Shown here in pieces: positions 42,016-52,600 of a stretch of DNA of 64,000 bases. A program made the position numbers and the translations under genes. Position 1 is the first letter of the stretch, and each line of letters begins with the position of its first letter. The stretch covers positions 1 to 64,000 of the forward strand of contig JAAEQB010000013.1 in assembly GCA_024231975.1 (NCBI GenBank), given 5' to 3'. Under the pieces are notes generated by a model. The model did not search any database. It saw only the letters and a program-made list of their open reading frames with translations, and was not told where the DNA came from. The DNA is from Allobosea sp. Its GTDB lineage: Bacteria > Pseudomonadota > Alphaproteobacteria > Rhizobiales > Beijerinckiaceae.

Positions 42016-43910
42016 GCGTGGCGGCGCGGATCGAGCGGGTCGCCGAGATCGCCGCCATAGACCCCGAAGCTCTCGCACCAGGCATCGAAGGAGAGCAGCG
42101 ACCAGATCAGCGGCAGGCGGTTCTGGGCGCCGCTCATGTGCCAGTCGATCGCCTGCGCGACGAAGGCCGGATCGAAGACGCCACGCGCCGCGATCCGCTC
42201 GGGCGACAGCACCTTGCGCACGAAGGGCTGCAGGGCGCCGCGATACCAGGAGGCGTCAGGCGGGCCGAAGCCCATCTTCGGCTTGTCGGCGATCTGCGGC
42301 GGCACCCAGTCGCGGATCGCGTCGCGGAAGGCGATCTTGCCGGTCTCGCCGTCGGTCAGCAGGCTCCAGTCATAGGTCAGCGCGAGGTCGATCACCTCGT
42401 TGTCGAGAAGCGGCACGCGCGTCTCCAGGCTATGCGCCATCGAGAGCTTGTCCTCGACCATCAGCAGGCCCGCCAGATAGGTCTTGGCGTCGATATAGAG
42501 CAGCCGGTCCCAGATGTCGTCGGAAGGGCAGGTATCGAGGACCTTGCGCATCTCACCGTCGAGAGAATAGCCGTCGGCGCCCGCCCGGAACGCGGGTAGC
42601 AGCGCCTGCTCGATCTCATGCGTGCCGACCGGATAGCTGTAGATCGCCTGCATGCGGCGGTATGCGTCGGCCGCGGCGTCCGGCGCCGGCGCCTGGTTCC
42701 GCCCGAGCAACCGGTCGAGCCAGGAACGGGCCGGCGCGCCCTCCTGCGGGAAGGGCTGGCGGATATACTCGTAGCGCGAGACATAGCCCCCGAGGATCTC
42801 GTCGCCGCCGCAGCCGGAGAGCACGACCTTGCTGTCGGCCGCGACCCGCTCGGCGATCAGATAGTTGACATAGGCCATGCCCATGCGCGGCTCTTCCAGC
42901 GCCGAGACCGTCCGGTGGAGCGAGGTGGTCAGCGCGAGCTGTGGCAGCTCCAGCTCGATATGCTCTATGCCCAGATCGCTCGCCACCAACCGCGAGAACT
43001 CGCGTTCGTCGACGATCTTGTCGTCGCCGACCTGATCGAGGTTGAAGATGCAGGAATAGGCCCGCACGCCCGGATCCTCGCGATAGGCGCCGGCGACGAT
43101 CGAGCTCGAATCGATGCCCCCGGAGAGATAGCCCATCACCGGGACGTCCGCCGCGAGCTGGCGCTTGATCGCGCCCTGCAGCACCTCGCGCAGCGCAGCC
43201 GCCGCATCGGCGCGCGACATCTTGCGGCGCTTGAAGGCGATGTCCCAGTACTGGCGGTCGCGCCGGCCGCCCGGCTCGTCGATGAAGATATGGCCGGGCT
43301 CCAGCAGCCTCACGCCCTTGAACAGGGAGCGTCCGCGCCAGACGTTCTGCTGCAGGAAATACGCGTAGACCGACTGGCCATCCGGCTCGACCGGCACCAG
43401 CCCGGAGGCGTGGATGCCGCGGATCTCCGAGCCGAAGATCACGGTGCCGTCTGCGAGCTCCGCCAGATAGAGCGGCTTGATGCCGAGGCGGTCGCGACCG
43501 AGCATCAGACGGCGCGCCCGCACGTCCCAGATCGCGAAGGCGAACATGCCGTTGAGCCGCTCGGCCAGCGCCTCGCCCCATTCCTCATAGCCGTGCACCA
43601 GTACTTCGGTGTCGGAATGGTCGCTGGCGAAGCGATGCCCCCTCGCCTCCAGCTCCTTGCGGAGCGGGACATGATTGTAGATCTCGCCGTTGAAGACGAC
43701 GTGGACGGTGCCGTCCTCGTTCGTCATCGGCTGATGGCCGCCCGCGATATCGACGATCGACAGCCGGCGGAAACCGAGCTCGACATCGGGGGCGGACCAG
43801 AAGCCGGCATCGTCAGGTCCGCGATGGACAATCGCGTCGGCCATCTTGACGATGCGCTGGGAGGCGTCGCCGAGCTTGCCGCGGTGGAGGATGCCGAGGA
43901 TGCCGCACAT
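42012..43910 (-). CDS. asnB: AsnB-type glutamine amidotransferase 2
   Basis: A 632-residue asparagine-synthetase-family enzyme. It has Cys2 (MCGILGILHRG), IVHRGPDDAGFW, VVFNGEIYNH in the glutaminase domain and MGYLSGGIDSSSI as the PP-loop. It differs clearly from the copies at 34162 and 61773, so the three are not recent duplicates. Uronamide formation is the likely role. It lies between two glycosyltransferases and overlaps the downstream one by four bases. Confidence 0.93.
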   Translation of the reverse strand: MCGILGILHRGKLGDASQRIVKMADAIVHRGPDDAGFWSAPDVELGFRRLSIVDIAGGHQPMTNEDGTVHVVFNGEIYNHVPLRKELEARGHRFASDHSDTEVLVHGYEEWGEALAERLNGMFAFAIWDVRARRLMLGRDRLGIKPLYLAELADGTVIFGSEIRGIHASGLVPVEPDGQSVYAYFLQQNVWRGRSLFKGVRLLEPGHIFIDEPGGRRDRQYWDIAFKRRKMSRADAAAALREVLQGAIKRQLAADVPVMGYLSGGIDSSSIVAGAYREDPGVRAYSCIFNLDQVGDDKIVDEREFSRLVASDLGIEHIELELPQLALTTSLHRTVSALEEPRMGMAYVNYLIAERVAADSKVVLSGCGGDEILGGYVSRYEYIRQPFPQEGAPARSWLDRLLGRNQAPAPDAAADAYRRMQAIYSYPVGTHEIEQALLPAFRAGADGYSLDGEMRKVLDTCPSDDIWDRLLYIDAKTYLAGLLMVEDKLSMAHSLETRVPLLDNEVIDLALTYDWSLLTDGETGKIAFRDAIRDWVPPQIADKPKMGFGPPDASWYRGALQPFVRKVLSPERIAARGVFDPAFVAQAIDWHMSGAQNRLPLIWSLLSFDAWCESFGVYGGDLGDPLDPRRHA

Positions 43911-43929
43911 CGGATAGTCCTTGAGAGAG

Positions 43930-45093
43930 CTAGTTGTCGTCGATCGTCAACGGAACGGTCGGATCGCGATAGACACGCGCCATCGCCTTTGCAGTCTTCA
44001 CCGGGTCATGCCAGCGCTCGACATAGGCGCGGGACCGGCGCCCGGCCTCGACGAGCGCGTCCGGCGCCGAGAAGATTCGGGCGAGATCGTCCTCCAGCGT
44101 GCGCTCGTCGATGCGCAGGATCGGCATCTCGTCCCACATCTGCGCCGGGACGAAGGGGCGATCCTCCTCGCGGATATAGGCTGCGACCGGCTTGCCCATC
44201 GCCATGAGCTCGACGGCGAAACCGCCATACCAACCGGCCAGCAGCTGGTCGATCGCAAGGTCCGCCGAACGGTAGAGTTCCATCGCCTCGGCATGAGGCT
44301 TGTTCTCGATCAGGATCAGCTCGAAATCGAAGCGCTGCTGCAGCCGCTCGAGCACCGGCAGCAGCAGGTTCGTTCCCTTGATGCCGCCATTGCTCGGTGC
44401 GTGCACGACCCGCGGCGGCCTCCCGGCCACGGGGAGCGCGACCGGCTGGTCCCAGATCTCGACATTGCAGTAAGGCAGGAAATCGCCCTTCTCGACAAAG
44501 TGGCCGAGTTCGGGGTTGAGGTAGAAGACCCGGTCCATCAACGGCAGCAGTCGCTCGATCATGGCGCGCCGGGACGCGTCGATGCCGGTGGTGCAGGCCC
44601 CAAAGGCCGGGCACGCCCCCTCTCGGCACATGGTGACGGCATTGATGCGGTTTGACCGGTCCGCCTGGCGGGCGTCGCAGCCTTGCAGCGTCATGAAGGT
44701 CTTGCGGCCGAAGGCGCGCGCCAGCCTGACATCGAACAGCGCCTTGCGATCCTCGGCCTCGCTGCGGCCAAGCACCCGCCCCCAATCGTCCCAGAGCATG
44801 AAGCTGCGACCGAAATAATAGTGCACCACGTCGTAGTTGAACGGGATGCCGAGCGCGAAGCGCAGCCGGCGCCAGAGTGCGCCCGAGCCCTTCTTGGCGT
44901 ATTCGCCGAGGGTGATGTCGGCGGGGTAGCCTAGCCAGGTGTTGTAGTTGATGGCGACATCGCTGCGCAGGCCGAGCCCGCGCTCGGCGCGCGACAACGA
45001 CCAGGGCTGGTTGCCGACATTCACCGGCCCATGCAGCACGCGCAGCGGTTTGGCTTCCAAAGGCTTCGTCATCGTCCGGCTCTCAGCAGCCAT
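43930..45093 (-). CDS. Cys-cluster glycosyltransferase
   Basis: A 387-residue GT-B-type protein. The N-terminus is LRVLHGPVNVGNQPWSLSRA. The middle carries LQGCDARQADR and a cysteine group C139, C156, C161, C167 (MCREGACPAFGAC) that could bind zinc. The C-terminal block is DQLLAGWYGGFAVELMAMGKPV. Donor and acceptor are unknown. Two ATG starts are possible, 45093 (11-base overlap with the C5-epimerase-like gene) and 45072 (10-base gap); neither has a strong ribosome site. Confidence 0.83.
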   Translation of the reverse strand: MAAESRTMTKPLEAKPLRVLHGPVNVGNQPWSLSRAERGLGLRSDVAINYNTWLGYPADITLGEYAKKGSGALWRRLRFALGIPFNYDVVHYYFGRSFMLWDDWGRVLGRSEAEDRKALFDVRLARAFGRKTFMTLQGCDARQADRSNRINAVTMCREGACPAFGACTTGIDASRRAMIERLLPLMDRVFYLNPELGHFVEKGDFLPYCNVEIWDQPVALPVAGRPPRVVHAPSNGGIKGTNLLLPVLERLQQRFDFELILIENKPHAEAMELYRSADLAIDQLLAGWYGGFAVELMAMGKPVAAYIREEDRPFVPAQMWDEMPILRIDERTLEDDLARIFSAPDALVEAGRRSRAYVERWHDPVKTAKAMARVYRDPTVPLTIDDN

Positions 45094-46648
45094 ATTGCTC
45101 GCACCAGCGCTGTGTCACGAAGGGTGTGAACCGCCGGGCATATTCGGTGAAGCGCCGATCCTTGGTGATGATCGCCGCATTCTGGAGCAGAGCCCACATC
45201 GGCCAGCCATAGCCCTCCGGCATGTTCTCGATATACGAGGCGAACCAGAGCCCACCATCTTCCTTGAGATAGCCTTCCAGGTTCATCGCCAGCCCGGCGA
45301 AATAGGCCGTCGACTGGCGCAGCATCTCGCTGTCGCCGAGCAGGCGCGCCGCATTGTAAAGCGCGATCGCGACCCCGAGTTCGCCATCCAGCACCCGGAC
45401 ATTGGGCATGGGTGGGGCGGCGTAGACATATTCCGCCGGCAACCGGAAGCCGTCGATCGTGTACTCGGCTCCCCCCTTGCTCATCGGCGTGGTGATGAAG
45501 CGGGTCGCCGCCTGCGCCATGGCCCGGTACTTGTCCTCGCCGGTGAGCTTGAACATCAGCGCCGACAATTCGACGACCTGGCTGTTGGCATAGGGCGAGT
45601 ACCAGGGCGGCGTCAGCTTGATGCCCCAGTTCATCGTCCAGTCGAACTTGTATGGCCAGGAGATACGGCCATCCCCGAGATCGACCTTGGCCTTCTCGAT
45701 GTAGTTGTCGAAGAAGTGCGCCACCGCCGCGATGGCAGCCTTGCGCGTCTCTTCGGAAACCTTCGGCTTCAAGGCGGCGAACAGCAGGGTACGGGCCGTG
45801 GACGTCGCATAGAGCGGGTGCACGCCGCCGCTCATGCCGCCGGTCAGGCTGGTGGCATAAGTCGCCTCGTCGAGCAGGGTCGCGATGTCGCGCTCCATCT
45901 GCTTCAGGTCGACATTGACGGTCTGCTCGTAGAGCCTGACCCCGTCGTGATCGACGGAGGAGAAATCCTGGAAGCGCTTCACGTCCTTGGCGACGATCAG
46001 CTCGCGGGTCGCCGGTTCGGTCTCGCCGATCAGAGTTTCGAGCAGCATGTATCCGGGCGGGAAGCCCGGCTTCTGGGCCTTCACGAACAGGGTGCCAACA
46101 TCGAAGTCGTAGAGGACGTCGTCGAGCAGGGTGATCACGTCACCGACATAGATGCCGAGCAGCCCCCCCTTCTCCGGAATGAAGCTCTGCCAGATAAGGC
46201 GGTCACGACCGTTCTCGTTGGCGGGAACCCATATCAGCTCCGGCTGCGCGGTCGAGAACCGGTTGCCGAGATAACGGACCGTAAGCCCCTTGCGCAGGGC
46301 GAAATACGGCCTCAGGGCAGCAGCATTCGGGCGGACCACGACCGCGGGGATATCGATATAGGGCGCGATCACGCGCTGGGGGCCGCTGGCGGCGGGAAGC
46401 CGCATGGCATGCCCGGTATCGGGGCTCTCGCCGATCTCGGGCGCTCGCGTCGCGACGGGCTCAGACACCGCAGCCTCCGGCCGGGCGGTCGTCGGCGAGG
46501 CCTTCGGCGCCGCTCCAGCCAACGGACGTGCGAGATCGGGCACCGCCGCTGGCGTCCGCCACATGAACTCCGCCGTTGCGCCCGCCATGACCAGCACGAT
46601 CGCGCCCAGCAGGAATTTCCACAGCATGTCGGGCCTGAACATCCTCAT
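45083..46648 (-). CDS. Membrane-anchored D-glucuronyl C5-epimerase-like protein
   Basis: A 521-residue protein. A membrane anchor at about 9-27 (LWKFLLGAIVLVMAGATAEF) and a Pro/Ala-rich linker to about 90 are followed by a large domain. Residues 335-470 follow the C-terminal domain of glucuronyl C5-epimerases: KFDWTMNWGIKLTPPWYSPY, LTGEDKYRAMAQAATRF, LPAEYVY and VRVLDGELGVAIALYNA. Such enzymes invert C5 of uronic acids in a polymer, turning D-gluco into L-ido forms. It should act in the periplasm on the growing or finished chain. Activity is unproven; a helical lyase-like role is possible. Confidence 0.72.
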   Translation of the reverse strand: MRMFRPDMLWKFLLGAIVLVMAGATAEFMWRTPAAVPDLARPLAGAAPKASPTTARPEAAVSEPVATRAPEIGESPDTGHAMRLPAASGPQRVIAPYIDIPAVVVRPNAAALRPYFALRKGLTVRYLGNRFSTAQPELIWVPANENGRDRLIWQSFIPEKGGLLGIYVGDVITLLDDVLYDFDVGTLFVKAQKPGFPPGYMLLETLIGETEPATRELIVAKDVKRFQDFSSVDHDGVRLYEQTVNVDLKQMERDIATLLDEATYATSLTGGMSGGVHPLYATSTARTLLFAALKPKVSEETRKAAIAAVAHFFDNYIEKAKVDLGDGRISWPYKFDWTMNWGIKLTPPWYSPYANSQVVELSALMFKLTGEDKYRAMAQAATRFITTPMSKGGAEYTIDGFRLPAEYVYAAPPMPNVRVLDGELGVAIALYNAARLLGDSEMLRQSTAYFAGLAMNLEGYLKEDGGLWFASYIENMPEGYGWPMWALLQNAAIITKDRRFTEYARRFTPFVTQRWCEQYGC

Positions 46649-48063
46649 TATCCCCGCTGCTCGGCCGACCTGTCGGCGAGTTCGTCATAAACCATGACGA
46701 GCTTGTCCCATTCCCGCTCGGGATCGAGCGCCGTCAGTGCCGGTCCGGTCGCTTGCCGCAACGCTGCCGCGAACCCCGGTTCGTCGATCAGCCTGTTGAT
46801 CGCCGCCGCGATCGAGTCGGGATCGTAGGGATCGAAGCTGAGGCCGACGTTATGGCTCTCGACCAGCCGTCGCGCTTCCGGATGGGCCGCGACCAGGACC
46901 GGCAGGCCCGAGGCCATGTACTCGAAGATCTTGTTCGGCAAGGCGAAAGTGAAGTTCCGGCACAAGCTCGGCAAGGTCCAGATGCCCGCATCGGCCCCCC
47001 GCGCAGCAGCGACGACGTCGCGCGACAGGACAGGTGGGAGCAGGATCAGCCGATCGCCCGCACCGACGCGCTCCGCGATGGCCCGGTAGCCCGCCCCGAA
47101 CTGATCCAGCGATGGGCCCCGGATCACCAGGACGCAGCGCGGCGCCGATGCGAGCGCCTCGATGATCGGCTCGATCAGCCGGGTCGGCCCCGTCCCGCCC
47201 TGCCAGAGCAGCACGAACTGGTCTTCGGACAAGCCGAGCTGCCGCTTGAGCGGGGCGTAGGAGCGTTCGGCATCCGCTGCCGTAGCCGGGATATTGCGCA
47301 CCACGACCGGCCGCTTGCCGTGACCAAGCTCATCCGCAAGCGCGTCGGCGATCGAATCGCAGACCGTGACGACAGCCGAGGCCTCGAAGAGACAGCGTGC
47401 CTCCAGCCTCTGCAGCTGGCGCTTCCATTCGCCCTCGAAGGGAGCATAGGCGGCACGCGCCCGGTCCCAATGCACGTTCTCCGATGTCCACTCGTGGAAG
47501 TCCGCGATCAGGTGCGCACCGGTACGGCGCGCTGCGGCGAGGCCCGCGAAAGCCGTGTTGAGGTCATGCGCGTGATAGGCGAAAGGCCGGTAGCCGAGAG
47601 CTCGTTCATAGAGTTCGTGCGCCATGAAGCCCGGTGGCTCGTTGACGAAGCTCGCAGCGGTCCAGGGCAGGATGTCGAAGTGGATGCCGGAGCCCCAGTC
47701 GAGGCCGTAGCCGGCCAGTTCTCCCTGGCCCAGATCAGGGCAGAGAACTGTAACAGCATAGCCCGAAGCAGCGAGCGCGCGTGCCTCTCGCTCGACGCGC
47801 GGATCGATGCGCAGATCCGAGACCACGAGCATCACGACCTCGCGCCCGCTTGCCCGCGTTCCGACGCCCGGGCCGATGCGCCAGCGCATGACCGCCTCCA
47901 TCGGCCAGGACGGCAGTCGGCCGCGTCGCAGCGTCCGCACCAGCCGCATGCCCGGCCACGAGCCCGCCTGCCGCCTGAAGCGATAATAGCTGCCGATCGC
48001 GCCATGCACCGCCGGGCGCAGCAACGTACGCATCAGGGCGCTGCTTCGTAGCCTGCTCAGCAT
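46648..48063 (-). CDS. Glycosyltransferase, tandem paralogue 1
   Basis: A 471-residue GT4-type protein. Shared blocks with the next gene are LRIDPRVEREARALAASGY, PFAYHAHDLNTAFAGLAAA, VLLWQGGTGPTRLIEPIIEA, LCRNFTFALPNKIFEYMASG and LSFDPYDPDSIAAAIN. The segment ADFHEWTSENV matches a conserved His-Glu acceptor region. The ATG at 48063 is chosen because family similarity starts shortly after it. Its TAA overlaps the ATG of the C5-epimerase-like gene (TAATG). Confidence 0.87.
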   Translation of the reverse strand: MLSRLRSSALMRTLLRPAVHGAIGSYYRFRRQAGSWPGMRLVRTLRRGRLPSWPMEAVMRWRIGPGVGTRASGREVVMLVVSDLRIDPRVEREARALAASGYAVTVLCPDLGQGELAGYGLDWGSGIHFDILPWTAASFVNEPPGFMAHELYERALGYRPFAYHAHDLNTAFAGLAAARRTGAHLIADFHEWTSENVHWDRARAAYAPFEGEWKRQLQRLEARCLFEASAVVTVCDSIADALADELGHGKRPVVVRNIPATAADAERSYAPLKRQLGLSEDQFVLLWQGGTGPTRLIEPIIEALASAPRCVLVIRGPSLDQFGAGYRAIAERVGAGDRLILLPPVLSRDVVAAARGADAGIWTLPSLCRNFTFALPNKIFEYMASGLPVLVAAHPEARRLVESHNVGLSFDPYDPDSIAAAINRLIDEPGFAAALRQATGPALTALDPEREWDKLVMVYDELADRSAEQRG

Positions 48064-48089
48064 CCCGCCTGTCCCTGCCTGCCCTTCGC

Positions 48090-49616
48090 TCAGGCAGCCT
48101 TGCGCAGGCGGTCGTAGATCGCCGGGATCTTCTCCCATTCACGATCGGCGTCGAGCGAAGCCAGCGCCGCGGGAATGCGCGCCTGGATGCCGGCGGCCAA
48201 AGCGGGATCCTCGATCAGCGGGTTGATCGCCGCCGCGATCGACTTCGGGTCATAGGGATCGAACAGCATGCCGACCTTGTGCGTGTCGACGATACGCCGA
48301 ACCTCCGGATAGTCCGCACCGATCACCGGCAGGCCCGAGGCCATGTACTCGAACACCTTGTTGGGCAACGCGAAGGAGAAGTTCCGGCACAGATTCGGCA
48401 AGGTCCAGATCCCGGCGTCGGCGCCGCGGGCCGCGGCCACGACGTCGCGCGACGGCACCGGCCCGATCAGCGTCAGCCGGTCAGCGGCACCGATGCGCTC
48501 TGCAATCGCGCGGTACTCGGCGCCGAACAGGTCCAATGACGGTCCGCGGATGACGAAATGGCATTTCGGCATGTAGGCGAGCGCCTCGATGATCGGTTCG
48601 ATCAACCGGGTCGGCCCGGTGCCTCCCTGCCAGAGCAGCACGAACTGGTCTTCGGGCAGGCCGAGCTGTTGCTTGAGCGGGAGATAGGCCTTGGTGGGCT
48701 CCTGCGACAGGCGCGGGATGTTGCGCACCACCACCGCCTTGCGGCCCTTGCCGAGCTCCCTGGCCATCGTATCGGCGATCGAATCGCAGACCGTGACGAC
48801 CTCGCTGGCGCGCTTCAGGCACTGCCGCTCGAGCCATTGCAGCGGCCGCTTCCATGAGGGCGTATAGGGCTTGTAGCTCAGGCTCTCGGTGTCCCATTTG
48901 ACGTTTTCCGAGAACCATTCGTGATAGTCGCAAACTACATGCGCGCCGGTATGGCGCGCCGCCGACAGCCCGGCGAAGGCGGTGAACAGGTCATGGGCGT
49001 GGAAGGCGAAGGGGCGATACTCGATCGCGACGTTGAACATCTCGCGCGCGATGAAGCTCGGCCATTCCATCATGAACGAGATCGCAGTCCAGTGCACCCA
49101 GCGGAAACTGACGCCCTCGCCCCAGTCGACGCCATGCTCGGTTTCCTCGCCGGTGCGCGGATCCGGAGCGATCACCACGACGCTGTAGCCGGCGGCAACG
49201 AGCGCCCGCGCCTCGCGCTCGATGCGCGGATCGATACGCAGATTGGAGGGCGTCATCATGACGATCTGCCGGCCGACCGGATTCTTGCCGATGCCGGCGC
49301 CCCGCCAGGGCAGCCAAACCGCAGCCGGCGAAAGGCCGCGCTCGGCATCGCTCAGCGGCCAGAGCCGCGAGCATGCCCGCATCACCGCCGAGAACGGGAG
49401 TTCCTCGCCACCGATCCTTATCTTCGCCTCGGTGCTGAGGTAGTCCTTGAAGCGCTGCTTGCGCTGCCGCAGCGCCGGCAAAGGGTTCAAACGCGGACGC
49501 AAGGCGAGGGCCTGATGGACGATTGGGCGCAGCAGGGCCTTGCCACGATGGAAGAGCCGAAAGGCGAGATGCACCAGTGGGCGCAGGGTTCGCTTTACAA
49601 CGGAATCGGACGACAT
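48090..49616 (-). CDS. Glycosyltransferase, tandem paralogue 2
   Basis: A 508-residue GT4-type protein very similar to its downstream neighbour over the catalytic part (LRIDPRIEREARALVAAGY, VLLWQGGTGPTRLIEPIIEA, LCRNFSFALPNKVFEYMASG). It has a longer N-terminal arm rich in basic residues (LRQRKQRFKDYL). The two likely arose by tandem duplication and may add the same or related sugars. The ATG at 49616 is chosen because residues before it are low-complexity and out of character. The spacing to the next gene is 26 bases. Confidence 0.87.
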   Translation of the reverse strand: MSSDSVVKRTLRPLVHLAFRLFHRGKALLRPIVHQALALRPRLNPLPALRQRKQRFKDYLSTEAKIRIGGEELPFSAVMRACSRLWPLSDAERGLSPAAVWLPWRGAGIGKNPVGRQIVMMTPSNLRIDPRIEREARALVAAGYSVVVIAPDPRTGEETEHGVDWGEGVSFRWVHWTAISFMMEWPSFIAREMFNVAIEYRPFAFHAHDLFTAFAGLSAARHTGAHVVCDYHEWFSENVKWDTESLSYKPYTPSWKRPLQWLERQCLKRASEVVTVCDSIADTMARELGKGRKAVVVRNIPRLSQEPTKAYLPLKQQLGLPEDQFVLLWQGGTGPTRLIEPIIEALAYMPKCHFVIRGPSLDLFGAEYRAIAERIGAADRLTLIGPVPSRDVVAAARGADAGIWTLPNLCRNFSFALPNKVFEYMASGLPVIGADYPEVRRIVDTHKVGMLFDPYDPKSIAAAINPLIEDPALAAGIQARIPAALASLDADREWEKIPAIYDRLRKAA

Positions 49617-49668
49617 GTCGGTTTGGCTTTCTCGGTCTTCAAACTGCTCACGCGGCGCGGAGCCGGAT

Positions 49669-52600
49669 TCAGATATGGGCCGGCGCAGGCGCCGCACGCT
49701 GCTCCGGCACGTCGTAGACGCGCTCCCAGGCGACCGGCATGGGTGCGAGCATCGGCGCCGGCAGGGCCGCCTCGAGCTCGCTGACCCGTGCGGCGATGCG
49801 ATCGAGCGTCGCCTGCGGCCAGTTGCTGGTCTCAAGATAAAGCTGCCCGAGACGCGCGGCCACGGCTGGGATCGAATAGTGCCGTTCGATGAAGCGGCGG
49901 CTTCGCCGGCCGAGTTCTTCGATATCCATCTCTCCGTCGAGGATCGATTTCAGCACGGCATAGACCAGATGCGGCGGCGCGTTGATGATTGGCGATTCCT
50001 CGGGCGCGATCGTCATGTCGGGCGCCCTGAGGAAGCACAGGACCGGGCGCCCGAGGGCCATCGCCTCCAGCGCGGTGTAGCCATGGAAGCCGCCGATGAA
50101 CTGATCGGCGACAAGGCTGACCGATCGGAACATGTCCAGCACCTCGGTATTGGGCACGCCTGAGATCTTGACCATCTCGACCTCGTAGCCCTCGCCGCGC
50201 AGGCGGTCGATCGCAGCCTCCAGATGGTGGGTGCCCTTGAAATGCGAATGGTTCGGCGCATGCGCGATGCGCAGGGGCTGCCCCTTCCTCCAGCTCAGCG
50301 GCGTCGGCTGGAGATGGTCGAGATCCAGCGGCCAGTAGTGCATGTTCCGGCACCCTGGAACGTAGGCCAGCATGTCGCCCATCGCGATCTTCGCGGTGAC
50401 GCGATGATCGAGACGCGACAGCGACAGGTCGAGCTGGGCGTCGTCGCAGATGCAGTAGGCCAGTCGCTGCGGGCAATCGGTGCAGAAGTTGACCGGTCCC
50501 AATGCGAGCGTCCGCTCCCGCGTCCGCACGTCCGCGCCATAGGCATAGGTGTAGATCTTGAGGCCCGCCCGGCTCAGCAGCTCGATCTCGATATCCTCGA
50601 TGCCGAAGCGTTCTGTGCCAGGCAGCAGCCCGCGATCGTAAAAGAAATGAACCGCATCGTAGCGCAGCATGACATAAGCGAGCACCGCGAAACGAAAACG
50701 GCGGTGCGCTGTGCGCCTTATTTTCATCAGCTTTGCAGCAACCTTGTCGGGGATCGTGAGGTTGATGCTGAAATTGCGGGTAATGTAATAGGTAGTGAAG
50801 ACGAGCGAGTCGGACTTCAAACCGAGCAAGGCATCGCAGCGCGCCAGGATCGGCAAGGTCAGGATCGGTGTCGTGCCCCACAGCGTGCGGACCTCCCCCT
50901 TCGCCTGGCGCCGGTCACCGTAATGGCGTGCGGCCTTCACGACACGAGCCGCGCCGCGCTGGACGCCAGCTGCCATTCCGCGGCCCAGCGGCTGCATGAG
51001 AGGCCTGAGGCAGCGGCCGATCAGGCGCTTGAGCCGCGCCGGATAATGCCAGACTTCGACAACCGCCCTGAGCCTGGTGAAGAACCGGTACCGCCGCTCC
51101 AACTCGCGAGCGATGGGCTGCAGGCGCAGCCGCAGCGATACGAGCCTCGCCTTGAGCACGGAACGCCCCATCCGCGACAGCGCGCGGCCGACGAAGGGAA
51201 GCTTCCAGGAGCGTGCGACCAGGCTCGATCCCGCCTGCTGCGCCGCATCGGGCGATGCCGCGATCAAGGCGGCCCGGCGCGTCAGGCGAGCCGCCAACGG
51301 CGCAGCGAGGTCGCCGGTCTCGCGGTAGAGTTCTGCGAGCGACTTCGCCAGCGCCGGTACGCTGTAGTTCTGCTCGACATACGCTCGGCCCTTGTTCCCG
51401 GCCTCGACCAGTTCGCGGCGGTTGGCAACGATCCGCCTCAGAACGTCTTCGATCGTTTTGGGATTGGCCCGAATGATCGGGCAGTCGGCCAGGTTCGCCA
51501 CCGCCACATTATCATGCAGATAACAGACCACGGGCAGACCGAGCGCCATTCCCTCCAGGGCCGTTGCGCCGAAACTGCCGCTGATCAGCTGGTCCACTAG
51601 CAAATCCAGGCCGCTCATGGCCTCGAGAATCTGCGAGCGCGGCACCCCATTGAGCAATATCAGCTGAATGTCCAGCCCATCGGCCTGCATGCGCGCAATC
51701 GCGGCTTCAAGGTACTTCGTGCCCTTGAAATACGGATGGTTCGGAAAATGACCGACCTTCAACGGTTGTTCGAACCGTGCTGGGCCGGCACGAGGAGGGC
51801 CGATCTCGCGAAGGTCAATCGCCGTAGACGCGATATTGCGGCTTCCCGGAACCATCGGTTGCGACAGGCCATGTGCAATCATCGCCGTCGCATATTCGCT
51901 GATTGTCGCCAGCATCTGCTCGCCGCCCACGTCGTCGCAGATGCAGAAGGCGCCGGGTTCGGGGCATTCGCTACAGAAGCTCCACCGTCCCGCGGCGGAT
52001 GCCTTGCCGCGCATGCGGTGATCGGCGCCATAAGTGTACGTGTAAAGCCGTTTTCCAGCCCAACGATAGGAACGCAACTCGTCGAGCGCGATCCCCATGC
52101 GTGTGCCATACCCGCCGATCAGATCGATGAAACCGGCATCGTTGTAGAGGTGGAACACATCGTAGCGCAGGAGCGCCCAACCCAGCACCAGCCAACGGAA
52201 CGGGTGGATGAGATTGTAGCGTTCCGCCATCAGCTCGTCCTGCATCCCCTTGAGGACCAGATCGAAGTCCGAGCTGACGTGATAATGCGTGAAGACGACC
52301 GACTCCGCCTCGACGCCGAGCAGCCGGTCGGCCGCGACGCCTGTGCGCAGGTTGACGATAGGCGTGACACCCCAGCATGAGCGCAGTCGGCCCTCCCGCT
52401 GACGCAGGCGCGTCATCTCTCCGGCATCGGCACAGAGCGCGCTCCAGAACGCCCTTGCCACGGGCGAGTCGCGCTCTGTGAGGAGCGGTCCGAGCGCTTC
52501 GATGAAGGCGCGGATGTCGGAGGTCTGCTGTTTCAGGATCCTGCGCGTCAGGTGCCGGTAGAAGGTCTGCCCGAAATTCTGGCAATTGGCGCCGATGATT

